Shown: positions 37,701 to 51,600, counted from the stretch's first letter. The stretch is 64,000 nt of DNA from Paragonimus westermani (GCA_008508345.1 QNGE01000428.1:226498-290497), one strand, 5' to 3'. Translations and numbers: made by a program. Notes: generated by a model not told the origin, from the letters alone.

Positions 37701-40700
37701 AGAATGTTGCACGTCAATGTTGAGGTGAGCAGTGGCTCGAGCCACAGTACTTTCCTGGCCACTGTGATGATGATGATTCCGTGGAGTCCGTGAAGTTTTG
37801 GTCAGGCTGGTGAGTCGCGCAGAACTTGCGCGGTGAAGCCGCCCAGAAGAAACACTTGGTCACACACCGGCGTCGAGTCAACCGCGAAGAAGCACTGATT
37901 GAAGAACTTGTCCTTTGTATACTGGGTGTGGTACGTGGTTAAACCATAAACACTAAGACAAGTGGTGGACTTAATTCGACCGAGTCAACGGCACGTAAAT
38001 ATGGCTTGAGATTTCAAGCCGTGCAGTTTTTCTAGAACTAAAGAATTCGTGCGATCAGTAACGGCAAAACAAGTATCATGTTCCGGGGCACCTTTGATAA
38101 TTCACCCAGTAGGACGTGTACCCAACGTCCGCTTCCCGAAGCTTATTGCGGTTTGTAAAAATTGTTTAATCACTAAGCAGGAACGAACAGCTTTTCATCA
38201 GTTTTCTAATAAGTTGCGAATCTGTTTTGTTGGTGGATGCAACGTTCTATTATCCATCGCTTGGTGAAAAGCTGGTGTTAAAACACGCTCAAATAGGGAC
38301 ATGTGATATTTTTACTTTGTCCGATTGCATTCATTAATACACACCGATTCCCAACTAGGTGTTACCCCTTACTTGCCGAAATGTTTTCAACAGTCAGCCG
38401 CTATGGGACCATGATGGCTAGACTTCTGGCTCAGAAGAGACCAGTGGTTTAACCTGAAGTACGTGTACAATCCCTGCACCAAGAAATATGACCGTGATTA
38501 CAGCGCTGTGCTGGCATTGTCTGTCAACCAGACTCGGTTGTGGGTAGCTTTTGGTTAAACCAGTTCAGTTAGAAATTCCGTGAAATGGTCAGATATTTAA
38601 TTTCTACTGTGACATACACGAGGAAGGAAACGCTGCTGTTTCAAGGACGAATTCATACAGGTTCCGTTGCCATTTTTGAACCCATTCGTGTAGGATGCTC
38701 GACAAATCACGGACATTCAATGGAAATCATGTGGGACGTTAATACTTAGGGGAAAACCAATAAGGTGAATGTTTCAGCAAACTGCCTACACCGAGAAACG
38801 AGTACCCATGCACAGAAGTTCACTGAGCGCAGAACTAGAGCATTGTGCTTGCAATAGCAGGTCCACGCTTGTCCAGCACCAGTGCATCTCATTGGTGCCC
38901 ACTAGGATGCAATCACTCCTATTTCCCAAGATTCCAATAAGATTTTAACATCGTTTAGAACAGTGGGCATGTTTTACACAGTAAGACTGAAGTGTCGGGT
39001 TTTTTATTTTATTGAACGGATTGGATGAATGCGTGTGGCCGTTTAACAAGCAAGCAGAAATTTTTTATTTATTCTCTTACGAGAAATAACAGCCTTAACA
39101 ATACAGCTTACATTGTCCGACAAAGGCCATCAACGACATTTGAGTGATAATTACATCAGTTTACCATATCTTAGTGCTGCGATGAGTGGGTGGACCGAGC
39201 AGAATTCATTACTTTGATTGTTTCGGATGCATCCGTTCAATATCGCAGAAATTTTGTTTTCCGATTGTCATCGTTCACTTGCTGAAGGATCGCACAGAAC
39301 CTACGAAATAGATAAACGACCACACAAGTCTACCCTCTGATTAGCTTATTCTCCAGCATCCTCGATATTTCTGTCAACGGGACAGATGCGAACGTACATG
39401 TTCCGATAAATAATCGCACCGTCATTCATCTGAAGGTTGGAGAGAAGGAGTGGGTAATGACCAGTAGGCCATTATCACCTTACTAATTACCCCAGTAGAA
39501 AGGACGTCCTCAGCAGTTTGGAAGTGTGTATTCCATCTCACATGACGGGCGATGAATGTATTGACTTTTGGACGTGTGTGCACTTCATTTGCTATTAATT
39601 CAACATCATCCACTCGTGATTGCAGCTAGCATTTTCCGACAAACATTCCGTACGTGCAGGCTGCGATCTAATTTGCATGATATTGTAGTTAAACTCAACA
39701 AAACTTGCGACCATTTTTTAGCAGGCTGTCGTTGTAGTGTAAGTGATGGTCTGCCAAACGAATAGTGAGTGATGGCAACACCAAACGATTCGTTTTTGCC
39801 TTGGATGTGCAGTTGTTAACAGACAGTATTCATGTGGTTGTAATTTACATGCACGATTCACATAAGAAAATCACCAATGTGAATTTAAAGGAATGAGTAG
39901 TTTCCAATGTGTGTGAATTGCGCTGAGAATAATGTACACTACGAGCTTCATCAGAGAAAGGGTATAGCAAACAAGCTCGTTTCCGGTTGCTCATCGTCAG
40001 GTCAAATACATAAGGTTTATTCGAAACAAAGTTGTCAGGGCAAGGCGAACAGAACACATGGCAAGTTCAATAGAGGTCAGACACGTCACAGGCACACACA
40101 GAGACAACGTTTTGATACGATTATGTCACCATTATGACGCAACTGGAACCATGGCGTTTTGATCGGTCGTGGTGTGTGGGTGGTTGGCCGTGGTAACTTC
40201 AACGTCTTAACAAAGCGCTTCTGTGCGCACAAAGGTGGATTATTCAGTTGAATCCCGATCGCTTCAGCCGTGACTAACATTCGGCATCTGACAGCTTTTG
40301 GGTGAATGCCGTTGACTCGGTAAATCGGAGGAAGAGAAAAGGTCAGGTTGACTGTATGATCTGTATCAACGAGGTGTGCAACGATTGCGCTGGTAATCGT
40401 CTTGGTGACTCAGCTTTATAGATCGAGTACCATCAACCGCAAATTCGCTGCAACTAATGACAATTCAGCTTAACAGGACATTATGCGAGACCCCTTTTAC
40501 CTGGTGTCACTGTTCCAGCCGTTCTAGATTATCTTTAGACTAAATACTCTCCATCCCACATCCACTCGTTTATAACGTATTCCACATGTACCAGCAACTA
40601 TTCTGATCATTCGCTGTCTTTGTAATTCTTGAGTGGGGAGTTGTGAAGACGTGGTAAGTATTACTCACAAACCACACAACGCATATATTTCAACTGATGA

Positions 40701-42429
40701 CGTAAACCTGTTTCGCGTCAAAAGAACGCACACTATTCTGATCAGAAGTTGTGCACAAACGATGACTGACTGCACCGTTGATAGCCTCAGTCCGAGTACT
40801 CCTACCCAGTGTATTCAAACAAGATTAGCCCACGCATGTTAAAAAATTGCCCTATACACTTCAAGAAGTAAATAGCCAACATTTACCGAATGTTTTATGT
40901 AACCGACTGATGAGAATAAACGAAATGCTTGCATCTCGCAATGTATGTCTTCTTGCTGTCTTGATGAACATTTACACAGCCACGTCCCTGGCTGATGAAA
41001 TACTTAAAATCTCCGCTGTCTATCAGAATGAAAGTTCCGAGAGTAATAAGAAACCGTATTATATGACGAACAGCGAGAGAACCATGGGCATCACCTCAGG
41101 TGAATATGGGGTTGCGACTGGGCTCGGTTTGGTCATATGGCCTTGGCAAGGATATGCACTACTGACAAACTCATATGAGAGAGAAACTCGAGTCTAGTGC
41201 TTTTTTTCGGAAGAGGCTGTCTGCGAAGTCCACGATCAGATGAGTGATTTCAACTTGAAAATATGGAATTAAGCCAGATTAGTTGTCAAAAGACAGGATT
41301 TCGTTGATTTACGGCTGACGTGCAACAGAGTATTACAGCGCAACGAATTAAGTGACATATGAACTAGAAACCGTTAGAAACGTGCTTTGTCAGTCATGAT
41401 ATTTTTCAGAAACTTTTAGTTAAAAGTCAAGTTAGACAAAATTACTAACAGGGAATGCACACACATTCATAAAGCAAATGATTAGATGAAGTACATGTTA
41501 TTCGACTATCACAATTAAAGCACCACATTGCTGAGTGGAGATAATCTTGAGTGGACAAACCAAGGTGGTCTACTAAAAGTGAAAAGACTGTCAAGTTTGT
41601 TGAAGTCCGTTACCCATCATTGCCGCCGCAACAATAATTTCAACATAAAATTTAACCTTATAGAGACCACATCCTTTAGTTTCCCCATACCTTACCGCAA
41701 CTTCAGTAGACTTAGCGCACAGGACCAAGTCTGAGGGGAATTACTGTATTAATGAACGTTATATAGAGCTATTCAAGCATTACAGTGGTTGCCCACGACT
41801 ATCACTTGTTTTCTACAAAGCTTGAGCAGTTAGCCGCATACCGAAACTGATGCATATGTGAAAACAATCGTCGTAGTGAGACCACTGTGTCAAAGCTGGC
41901 CTAGTGGAAACCTCCACCATTAAAGTCGAGAACTACTCTGTAGTATTGTTTGAGCTGTATTGCTAGGTTGGTTTGGGAGACATCAATTTAATCAAGAAAC
42001 CTACCGTATGCACCTCAGACTTTTCAATAATCAGCGTTTGCACAGCCTCGTTTGCAGCAGGCATAGCAAGTCAGATGAGTGTTAGTTTAATTTTGCAGTC
42101 AATAGCTCTGAAAAAGCTCAGTGAAATTGGGAATCACAAGCTAATGCAACGGCATACAAAAATTTTGTGACAAGATCTGGCCGAGGAGGTGTTCCGGTAC
42201 TTAAAAAGATTGGGATAAAGAGAATTACCTGAATTGGAAAATGATTTCGAAATAAGCGGTTTCTGTGTTTCAGAGTGTTAAGACAAATGAATTTTGAAGA
42301 GCAATGGAAATTACTGGAAGACGGTGAAACCTGCTACGAAGGATGCACGTGCACTAAAAAAGCGGAGTATAGTACCATATAGGATTGTAAACTGTTTCGG
42401 ACGTTAGCAACAAAAGTCAAAACTCTCAC
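31763..42429. other. Probable intron/intergenic sequence with weaker exon candidates
   Basis: Minus-strand segments with both splice signals and an open frame occur at 33698-33791, 34888-35015 (SMLYANEFVCCGVELYTPY), 36828-36940 (ETGCCAEGSDRTIVEHRL), 37147-37261 (VLGDYLVLEDKDGEQRF), 37633-37761 (TSTLTCNILEGKVTKTDC), 39542-39625 (VDDVELIANEVHTRPKV) and 40130-40273 (TAEAIGIQLNNPPLCAQKR). Each is 84-144 bp. Only 37633-37761 to 37147-37261 join in frame among consecutive pairs. A SINE copy lies at 41143-41266. A minus frame at 35810-36010 has a strong hydrophobic run (IVIVSVVVVVIVQLYVLL) but no splice context. Most of these could be chance. Confidence 0.25.
41143..41266 (+). repeat. Solo SINE copy, foldback family
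   Basis: Starts at GGCAAGGATATGCACTACTGAC and runs to CAACTTGAAAATA, the same body as the right arm at 18718-18857 but with small deletions. The B-box part is missing, and no inverted partner was found nearby. The plus-strand open frame at 40847-41197 ends inside this SINE, so that frame's last 20 or so codons are repeat-derived. Confidence 0.75.
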
Positions 42430-42538
42430 TTTAACAAGGCACTGGTAATATGAATAAATCAGGTTATCCTTCGACTCATTGTAATGCAATAACAGGTAAA
42501 AGTTTAGTGCTTGAAAAGAGTTATTTCTAAGCTTGTAC
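42430..42538 (-). CDS. Candidate exon, unknown protein
   Basis: Strong signals on both sides on the minus strand: acceptor TTTTTAGTGATTGTCTTTAG and donor TTAAA/GTGAGAG. It holds 36 whole codons, starting YKLRNNSFQALNFYLLLHYN, with two sequons (NNS, NES) and many aromatic residues, which suits an extracellular beta domain. It would join in frame with the candidate at 43037-43117 (acceptor CACCGTTATCAG), which in turn joins 44857-44926. No specific family is recognised. Confidence 0.3.
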
Positions 42539-43451
42539 CTAAAGACAATCACTAAAAAGAATGTAACGGTGTGTATCTTAAAGAAATTAACTGAAAAATC
42601 GTCACATTTTGACTTGCTGAATCACAAAGAGCACATAGTAGACTAACTGTTCACTTTTGCAAGAGAAAGGTGGGTGCTATCTCTGAATAAATAGACCCAA
42701 AGACCATGCCATCTGCACACTTTAGTTGGAACCAGCCCTTTGGAACGGGCATGGAGCTCACATGGAACCGGAAAATGGATAAAGATTGCTCTCAGAGGAC
42801 CCGGAATTATTGGCCAGCGGAAATGACGCTGGATCATCAAAGCGATTTGGAGAATTGGAAGTGGTCGACACCCCATACCCTGAAAACAAGAAACAGGATG
42901 TCTGTACTGATGCACTTGAAAAAATTGATATTATTGAGGAAAAAAAATGGACGACCGGGACGAAAACTTAATCAGATGAGGCAATCTACTACGGCAACGA
43001 TAAACGGTAACTATTGGTAAGCAAACTGAAGTGAACCTGTTTTTCTGGATTATATGTGTAAGTAAAATTTCTTCAGAAACTTCAAATTCCTTTGAGTTAC
43101 AGGCAAAAGGCCCTTCACTGATAACGGTGAGATGCATTCAGTTATATCGCAGTCAACAAGGTTCTATCACATGTTACACCGTTTGAAATCAACCACAAAA
43201 CTTCAGTTGGTTGTTCGACTCTTTGTACATAAGTGGTAATAAACGAACCCAATTTTCTGTCTTGTCGGGAAAAAAATGAGGAGACGGTAGGTGCGCCATT
43301 CCACGTACGGATCGGTAACTGAACACCGCAGTTTTTGTGGACATGGCAACTGATCGCATTTGACTGTTTCATTACTTTCCAGAATACGAAATAGCTTTCG
43401 GTGCTCAGCGATTATTGAGCACACACAAAAGTAAAGCGAAAGTGATTTCAG

Positions 43452-43735
43452 TGTCTTCTAATTTCCTGCTTAGAATGCGCTTTTTCAATTCGAAGAGGTC
43501 TCGAAGGAAACCCAAGAACAAATGGGAGACAACAAAAGTCGAACTAAAAGTTCGGCTAGCCAGAAAACTGAGCACAACAGGCCAAGAGATTGAGGGTAAA
43601 GAATCATTTTGGACTTGCTGTAGTAAGGAAAACTCCGTATTCCGTGAACATCCTCGGGAAAATACTGCTGTTGCTTTAAGTTACGATCAAAGCAACGATT
43701 CGAATGTCAACGGGAGTTTTCACCATGAACCATAG
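43452..43735 (+). CDS. Candidate terminal exon, plus strand
   Basis: A plus-strand acceptor (GCGAAAGTGATTTCAG) is followed by 93 codons and a stop. The first part is strongly basic (FFNSKRSRRKPKNKWETTKV), the rest polar with two adjacent cysteines (SFWTCCSKEN). It looks like a cytoplasmic or nuclear tail and has no recognised domain. Its strand is opposite to the other candidates nearby, so it either belongs to a different nested or antisense gene or is chance. Confidence 0.22.
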
Positions 43736-44320
43736 AAGATGGTTCTGTATCTGCACAATGTAGGTTACAAGCATGATACACCTGGTTCTATTCTGGCAGG
43801 AAGTATTTAAGGATATCTAGATCGATCACGTCCGCTTGCCAGTAAAAATCGTGTGGAAACTACATATTTGTGATTTAAAACAAACCTCCCCGTGTCTAAA
43901 ATTTTAAATCACAATGAAAATGAAAGTTTGTGCTTTTCACTCGCACTACTGATAAAGTTGTTACTAGTAGGACTAACAAATCTTGACGTCTGCGGTGACA
44001 AGTGGGTTAACAGCGTTACACATCAATTAATGGCGTTTCGTTGTTCGGCTGGCACAGCACTTGTTCCAATTGAATATTCTGCTTTTGTCGCTGTTTGGAG
44101 TCCAGTCGAATTCTAGACTTTTCGCAATCGGGTCTTTTCTAATTGTTGCTTCAGCCTAAAAGACCAAGAGGGAAAAGCACGTGAGCGAGCAAATGTAGAA
44201 AAGTTTATATTGCATGTCTAAGGCTTTTTAATCAGGAGAATACTGAAGTCATTGGAAACATTGAACTGCATGTCCTGAACCAGATACGAATCTCAGCAAA
44301 CAAGCGCTTAGAATTTTGTT

Positions 44321-44548
44321 ATGGCATTTGAAACTTCGTCTAACTTGACGCAGACAACATCCAAGCCCACAACAACCTGTCCAGTGAACGTTCAAATGCC
44401 CGGGTCGTATTACAACTCCCAAGTGTTATACTTGAAAAGGCAAGCAACCTGTTTGGTTACTAATCTGTCAGTGGTCAACCCACGGCAACTGCTATACAAG
44501 TTTATGTTCACTAATGAATCCAAAGAGAACTCCTGGGTGACGGGATAG
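44321..44548 (+). CDS. Open frame with sequons, plus strand
   Basis: An ATG-initiated frame of 75 codons, starting MAFETSSNLTQTTSKPTTTC and ending in a sequon-containing stretch (FTNESKENSWVTG). Three N-glycosylation sequons (NLT, NLS, NES) and two cysteines suggest an extracellular piece, but there is no signal peptide or clear splice site. It may be chance. Confidence 0.15.
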   Translation: MAFETSSNLTQTTSKPTTTCPVNVQMPGSYYNSQVLYLKRQATCLVTNLSVVNPRQLLYKFMFTNESKENSWVTG

Positions 44549-45135
44549 TTTAGCTGTCTTGTGTAACACACTTGGTCTCTGTTCTCTGGGAGTAAATTAG
44601 ACTATCCTTATTCAGGAGGAATGATCAGCTGTTGCACAGAGACCAAATGATCAGAATTTTAAATAGGCATTCAAATCAGGCGTGTTTTATCGAAAAATTG
44701 ACGTGGTTTGGTTATTACAGTCAGATGCAGGCATGGGAACATCTCGTAGCAATGTGATGCCACGTAAGCTAAACGAATATGAGACTATTTCTCTTAAATG
44801 GATCTTTCTTCTTACGGACATCTGGAATTGTGAAATAAATCCCAAGTCAGATTAACCTGGAATGGTTTTCGTTGATCGAGTAGGAGACAACCCTGGCGGA
44901 ATGAGCCGATTTAATAAAGACGAAATCTGAAATGGAGTGAATCAGAAAACTCACAAATGTGTTGCACGCAACCCAGTCAAAAATGTTCGGGAATCTGTCA
45001 TTACAATTAGATAACAGACCCATCACCCAATTAGTATAAACAATTAAACACATACCCTTATGTATCAGTAGAACTGTCAAGCGTTATTGTTCTCAACCTG
45101 AAATCCAAACAATTGGTCATAACAAAATCGCTTAC

Positions 45136-45266
45136 TTTGTCGCTTGAGGTTAACATCAAAAATGTACAGCTTCTAACCGGGGGTAGTTGCAAGGTTCCCA
45201 TATATCTTGATGGAACCCTGTGGTCTAAAGTAATTTGGTAGTGTTGTAACCCGAGAACTCGGATGG
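45136..45266 (-). CDS. Candidate exon, unknown protein
   Basis: Minus-strand segment from acceptor GATAGCCCTTCAG to a consensus donor (GACAAA/GTAAGCG), with 43 whole codons. It starts IRVLGLQHYQITLDHRVPSR and continues TLQLPPVRSCTFLMLTSSDK, a clear beta-strand alternation. It would suit an extracellular module. It does not join in phase with the next candidate (44857-44926, FVFIKSAHSARVVSYSINEN). No family recognised. Confidence 0.28.
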
Positions 45267-45608
45267 CTGAAGGGCTATCTTTTTCGGAAAACCAGTACAT
45301 GGGTTATGCATCTCAACCGGACTACGAACAAAAACACTCATGTGCACACGACACTGGTCTCAGGATATGCCGGCCGTCGTGGACGCCAATGCTCAGTTCA
45401 TTCATGTAGCAAAAGCCGTACCATACGACGCTGCGCTCCACTGATCCTTCCCGTATTTTTCTCGTATTTGTCCCGCAGCCATATTGATGTTGAAATCCAT
45501 GCTGTTGCCTCACTACTGAATAGTGATGGTGTGGGTAGCATAGTGCAATCGGCCGTCCTCAGTACAGAGGTGAAGATTGAGACTAGCATATTCACAGATG
45601 TTGACTAG

Positions 45609-48600
45609 AAGCGTGCCTATCGCTCACATAATAAAAGAGGTTGGAGTGTGGTCGGCTACCTGCATGTCAGTTGCACAAATATTTGTGCACAGGAATCATT
45701 CTCCCTGGTTTGACTTTAAATGTGGCATCGACAAAAAAGTAATTGCATGCTATGGTTGTTTAACCGTATGGACAATTACGCTCTATGCAAGAGTGACTAC
45801 ACTACAATTTTGTTGGCTTTCTAGCCACGTTGTTGATACTGCATAGAAAATAGTTTTAGGTTTGAGCTAAGTATATTTACAATTACTACTGGGTACACCA
45901 AACTACTACAAAACTCCAGTAAATTCCTAAAAATGCTAACACGGCATGAAATCATCTCTTACGAAAGACACATCAGTCCGTCTACTTTGACGAGGATCTG
46001 AACATATGTACCCTACGGATGTTGACCACTGTGAGAACTGTGTTTTATCCACCTTTTGGTCCCAGTCCATATTCAGACCTTACTTCATAGGCCTCCATAG
46101 AAAGGATGCTGAACGAATGATGTGTCTGATGGCGCATTTGAATGTAGTGACAACCCGCCTGTAGCAGGCTTTCATGTAGGCTCAATGAATAAGTCTAGAG
46201 TCTTCAAATTTGGGCAGTCGACCCAGGGACGGAAGGAACATCATTAGTTAGAGAAAGTACAAAAAAGGCAAGGCGTCTGGCCCCGCAGAAAACAAGCCGG
46301 GCTAAAGCTGCAATATATGTCATTGGAAGCTCCGACTGAGCTATTGACTACCAAGGTAGAGGATGAAAGTAACAGTGAGACAGATCTGAGATCCCTCAGT
46401 TCCACACGACGCCGTTTTGCAAAAGCAAGCAACTAGTTGCCACATGGTGAGCCATCAAAGCAAGTAAATTCAGGACAGAAGTCTGCGGCGGCACGAAGTA
46501 CTGTCAGCTGCAATCAACTGTCTGATCAGTCTGTTTGAAACCAAAAATCTCCTACTACTTATGAGTAATCTAATTTAGTTGAAAAAAATAGCACTGTCCT
46601 CATGAAGGAACAGCGCTAATCAACGTAGCAGTTCATCGATATTTCTGATTGATTGGCACCGAACGAACGCAGTTTAGCTTGCAGTAAGGTGTGTGTGAGT
46701 TCTGGTAAGCTACACCTTCATCATTCGGAAAAATGCTCCAGTCCACTCTGATTGTATTGGAGAGATGGTGAGCGATGGGAGAATAAAAGAAAACGGTCAA
46801 GTTCACTGTGTCACGTGGCGGTAATGGGTTTTGTCACCGGTGAGAGCGTACTTGAAGTAGAACTATCTAAATCCGTCAAAGGGACAAAAAAATACTGGCG
46901 ATTCATCAGACAGTTCGACAGTGCTGTAGAAGTTCGCCCTCCCTGTACCACGGATATTTGACTGAGACAATGCAGTATAGCCGAGACATGGTCACAGAAA
47001 TGGTTGAAATTTACGCCGTGCTAACTGGGCGAGAGAAATGAGAAACGGCTAGAAACATTCCTTCATATGTAGTTGTTTGCATGTACAGTGCTGCAAAACA
47101 AATGGTTGTAATGCCCGACTCACGGGATTTCCTGAGGGAATGTGCTGACTGGCGGCAAAACTGGAGAGCCTCCAGATGACATTAAACAAGATGTGCGACA
47201 GAGTTAAAGGCCACTTCCGTTATCTGAACACTAATAAACAGACAGCCACAGTGAACATATTTAAGGAGGGGGTAATTATAGAGAAAAACTGAGCCCTCAA
47301 GAAAGAAAGGTCATTAGAATTTTGTCAGATTTGATCGTAGTTGTAACACATTTGTGAGGTTGCACAGTGTACACAACGTGGGTATGGTTAAAGCTGTCAC
47401 CACTTGTCTCTGAAGATCCGTGATATATTTAATCAGTTTGGTTGCAAGTTCCTCAAGCTTCTGGTATTATTTCTAGGACTGAAAAATATTGACTCGTTCC
47501 CTGACGATTCAAGTTCACACCGAGTTACACGCAATCTGGTGATCCAATAAATGCCTTCCATAATATTCAACTCAGAGAAGATAACCCAACTTCAAAAGTG
47601 TTAATGAGATGTTTGTGAGCACTGGATTTGATGTGGTGCTAACTGAATAAGTGCATTAGAAAATCTTTGACGTTACTGCGACACCTGCGGGACGATGACC
47701 AACGACGTACCCGAGATGTGTTATTTTATACTCACTCACTGTTCCATCAGATGCAAAGGATAACTGAGTAGGCTACTGTTGCAGTTTCGGCCTGTCCGCT
47801 GAGATGAAGCTCACATACATGTGTGCGAATGCTTTAGGAATGGAAATTACATAGTGCCCAGTTTACAACCGTTCACTTGGACCCGGGTGCGCCGACTGCA
47901 TAATCATTTCTTAACGGTCCACATGAACTGTGTTTGGTCACCTGTGTATTACTGACCAAGGGGAACTACGGTGAACGGCAGACGCAGTGAGTGTTCGCAC
48001 GACAGTTCGTTCCACAGTGGAGTATTTAGTCAGGCTGCAACCTATGCATAAGTCAGCAGCTGAGGTGTTTGTGTTGTGCGGAGGAACCAGCCAACATGTT
48101 TAGACAAATACTGGTTTGGTCATCAAAGCTGCTGACTCGGGTGGAGGGTCAAGCGAATAGTAAGGACCAGTCAAGAAGAAAGCAATAAAGAAATGAAGGA
48201 CACGAAATCGATGTGTGAACAAGCAGGCAACAAAACGAACAGCAAGCACACAGTGTTTGAGTGCACGAGGCACCCGTCGGCATGGTTACATAATCTAATG
48301 TTTAAGCGTAAATTAAAGCCTTGTAACAGAAGGATACAAATGAGATTCGGTGCTCAAATATAGTTAGTATTAGATAAACAGAATCATCAAGTCCACGATT
48401 TTGTGACTGGATGCTACGTGATAGTGACTTAAATCACTGAAGACGTGAGCAAAGCCATACTTAAGTGGTCCAGGAAAACGCATCAATTGAAAATGTTTTT
48501 GCTTCCGCAAGCTCTCTGGTTAACCCAATTCTACGTTGGCAACAAAAGTTGCTAAGACGGTGTTTTAGGATCGGTATACATATTATGGCTTCGTGACTGC

Positions 48601-51600
48601 ATCGTCCGAAATTTGAAATATGGCATTTCCACAAAGTTACCCGATATCTGTGACAGTACACTTAGGCGCAAGTCCGACGCTGGCTCAGTGACACAGCTAT
48701 TTAAATTTTGATGCAAATTCTGCGGTTACCCCCAGAACTTCAAAGAACACTTCAGGTACTGCACTTGAACTGTATATCTTGTACACCTTGTCTTGAGGAA
48801 ACCCTCACGTCGACAGGAATTTTGTAAATTCATCAATCAGTATGTGGCTTTTACCTGACCGTACCGCCACAGATCGGGTTTCAGGTTATGGACTATGCAA
48901 GTAAATGGAAATATAGATTCTTGCTTCAGAAGAACAACTACTGGTGGGTCCTCGTCCACCGCTCACACCATTGTGCCCGACGGTCGTTTGGACCCTCTAC
49001 GGGTCCCAGTTGCGACCGTTCTTTTCTGTTGTCGGTGCACACTACAGTAGTGTTAATAACTCACCGTCATTTCATTCAAATATGCGGTTGATTACACTCA
49101 CCCACTTTTCAAGACTGATCTGTTGTTGCACTCTGCAAGATCGTCCTGTCGTTTCGTCTTCTGGCCCTAAAGTCGATCTTGTGTTCCATCAATATACTCC
49201 TTATTTGCTGATTGGGCTGTCTAGGTTCGCTTAACCCAACAAAAAGATTATTTCGCTCAAAGATAAACTTTTCTGAGACTTTTCCTTCGGCCTACTGCCA
49301 CACATTAATGAGCCCTGTTAGTGATCGTTTAATCTCAAAGCGCTTCATTTCTTATTCGCTGCAAATTAATGGGTCAGCACTCTTCGGTCAGCAGCGTTCT
49401 TCGTTTCGACTCTTGGTTAACCATTGCAAATTACCGAGCCCATTCTCTTTTGGGCCATTCTCGTGTGCACTCCCAAAACACATTGGCTAGTCCATTCGTT
49501 TATGGATCACCTTAAATAACTCTCAGTTTGGACGTGCCCGTCATCTGTTTTAGTGTTACATTATATCTGATAATGCAAGTGTCGGTTGACTCCAAACCTG
49601 AGATGTGTCTGCAGTCACAGTCCACTGGCTTAGCTGGCTCACCCACACAGCATATTTCCGAGCAGAAACAAATTTTCACACAAGGTTACTAACGCCACTG
49701 TAATCCGTAATTTCTACCGGCCGTGAAATTTCCACCACCTCCCATGTCTTCGGTTATCTGGTAGCCTTAATTGCAAACCATGTACCAAACGATGGGTACA
49801 TGCTCAACATTTGCGTTTGAACAAGCAAACCTAAACGATTATGCATAATCGGACGATGCTGGCCGTTTGTGTATGAGCACTCTCATAGGTTTTTAGTAAC
49901 CTCCATTCTTGACCACTTCGTGTGTCATGTGCGGCGTTGTTTCGTCGTTATTCTTTACTTATGTAGGCCACCACCGTCACATTTCTTGACAGCTGTCAGG
50001 TGTGTCCACGGAAAAATTTTCAATTCTACATGCGTTTGTCCACTGTCGTTAGTCTCAACAACATCCGTCAACCTAGTCTACTCCAACATAAAACCCAGTA
50101 GTCTAACTTGCCTTAGTGAACCGTTGAGACCTGGAATCCTATCGCCACGTTGGTGTCAACGCAACAACTAAGCAGTCGGTGCCACACAGTATGCACTGAT
50201 CCAGAGAAATCGAGCAGCTGTGGACATCTTTCCAACGGTGCCGCTCTTACCGTAATGAGCAGCACGGTGTATACATCGGCTTCAAAGTCCTCATAGATCA
50301 AATCTTTAACGCCTAACAAAAAATCACTCATCGTTAAGTTGCTCACCTTCGAGCTTCTAACGCGGACAACTCTTCCTACGTACCAACGCGTTCCTCATCT
50401 TCTTTAAGTCACGGTATCCTCCACATTCAGAACCGGTCCGCATGTGAAATCTTCCAGTTATCAACAAGACTGCGGTTACTGCCATGGTACATCACAGCCA
50501 GCACCGGGGCATGCGACGTTGTAAGCAATACCTCAATTTTTTATGCAGGATAAATACGACTATCATCAATGTTTTCGCTGCAAGGCCACCACTGTTTTGC
50601 TTACTGGTGCACAGCCAACTCCGATCACCACCACGCATTTGTTTCCCAAGCGTTAACCTGAAAATTTGCCAGGTCATATGGGATGGTTTGCAACAGTTCC
50701 TATGAAAACGGCTAACCTGGTTGTGCAAATCACGGATATCTACCAGCCAAACGGCCCTGTTCGTGAAATCGCCATACGGTTAAAATCGCCGCCACAAATT
50801 CTTTGTTACTTACTTCATCCCATTTCCATTGACGTTATCAACACCATTTATTCAGGAAACATTATGTTAGACATCACGTACTGCTTCTGGTCGTTCCGAA
50901 GTGTAATTCTGACGGTTGTTATCTATGAGCGTTCATTGGGCAGAGTTTTCAGGCCGATTCACTCCTGGATTTTTACGTCCATTTCTAACGCTTTTACCAT
51001 TCAGTCACCGTAACTTGACCTGTGTCACTACAGAGTAAAAAGTATCACCCCTTTATAAAACTAACTAGCCGCTTAAGAGGTGCCACACCTTCACTGTCCA
51101 ATTCGGGTGAATTTCATATCCGTTTCAGGTTACTCGCTTCCCGTGTATGTTTGTACTTTGGACATCTTAGAACGCTTGAACAGGTTTGTTAATCCCCAAA
51201 AGAACTAGCTGAAAGACTGTCCGGCGGAATTTCCCGCAAGCTTTCATCTTTTGGCCTACGACGGACATTTTATGCTCATATTGTGTATACATCTTGCATT
51301 TGGTATCTTTCAAGGTTTTTACACTACAGAAGCCAAGCAGACAAGAGTGAAGCACAAGGGTGCTACTTACGTTGAGTTCCAGTCTGCACTCAACTATCGT
51401 AAGGTGAACCAACTAAGGGGTCGACCTGGGGAACGTTTCACCTGCTCACTGCTGTGTGCTGTACAAACATGCATTCATCAGGCCTCAGCGCGTATAATCA
51501 CCGGCACGGCCTGCGGCTTCCTCTGCACGTGAGGTCCGGTTGTTTTTCTCATTCATGCATTGGGTCAGTTTAAACCCAAACTAGCGCAGTAGAGTACGGA

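Noticed and set aside
42786..42971. Plus-strand acidic frame (LEKIDIIEEKKWTTGTKT)
   Set aside because: The frame begins right at a weak AG and closes without a usable donor; other frames are open across the same bases.
45306..45608. Open frames on both strands (IDVEIHAVASLLNSDGVG on plus; another on minus)
   Set aside because: Complementary open frames produce protein-like strings on both strands by codon symmetry; no good splice pair settled it.
48461..48661. Minus-strand 66-codon frame as first exon of the large gene
   Set aside because: It is protein-like, but has no clear donor, signal peptide or initiator context; not better than background.
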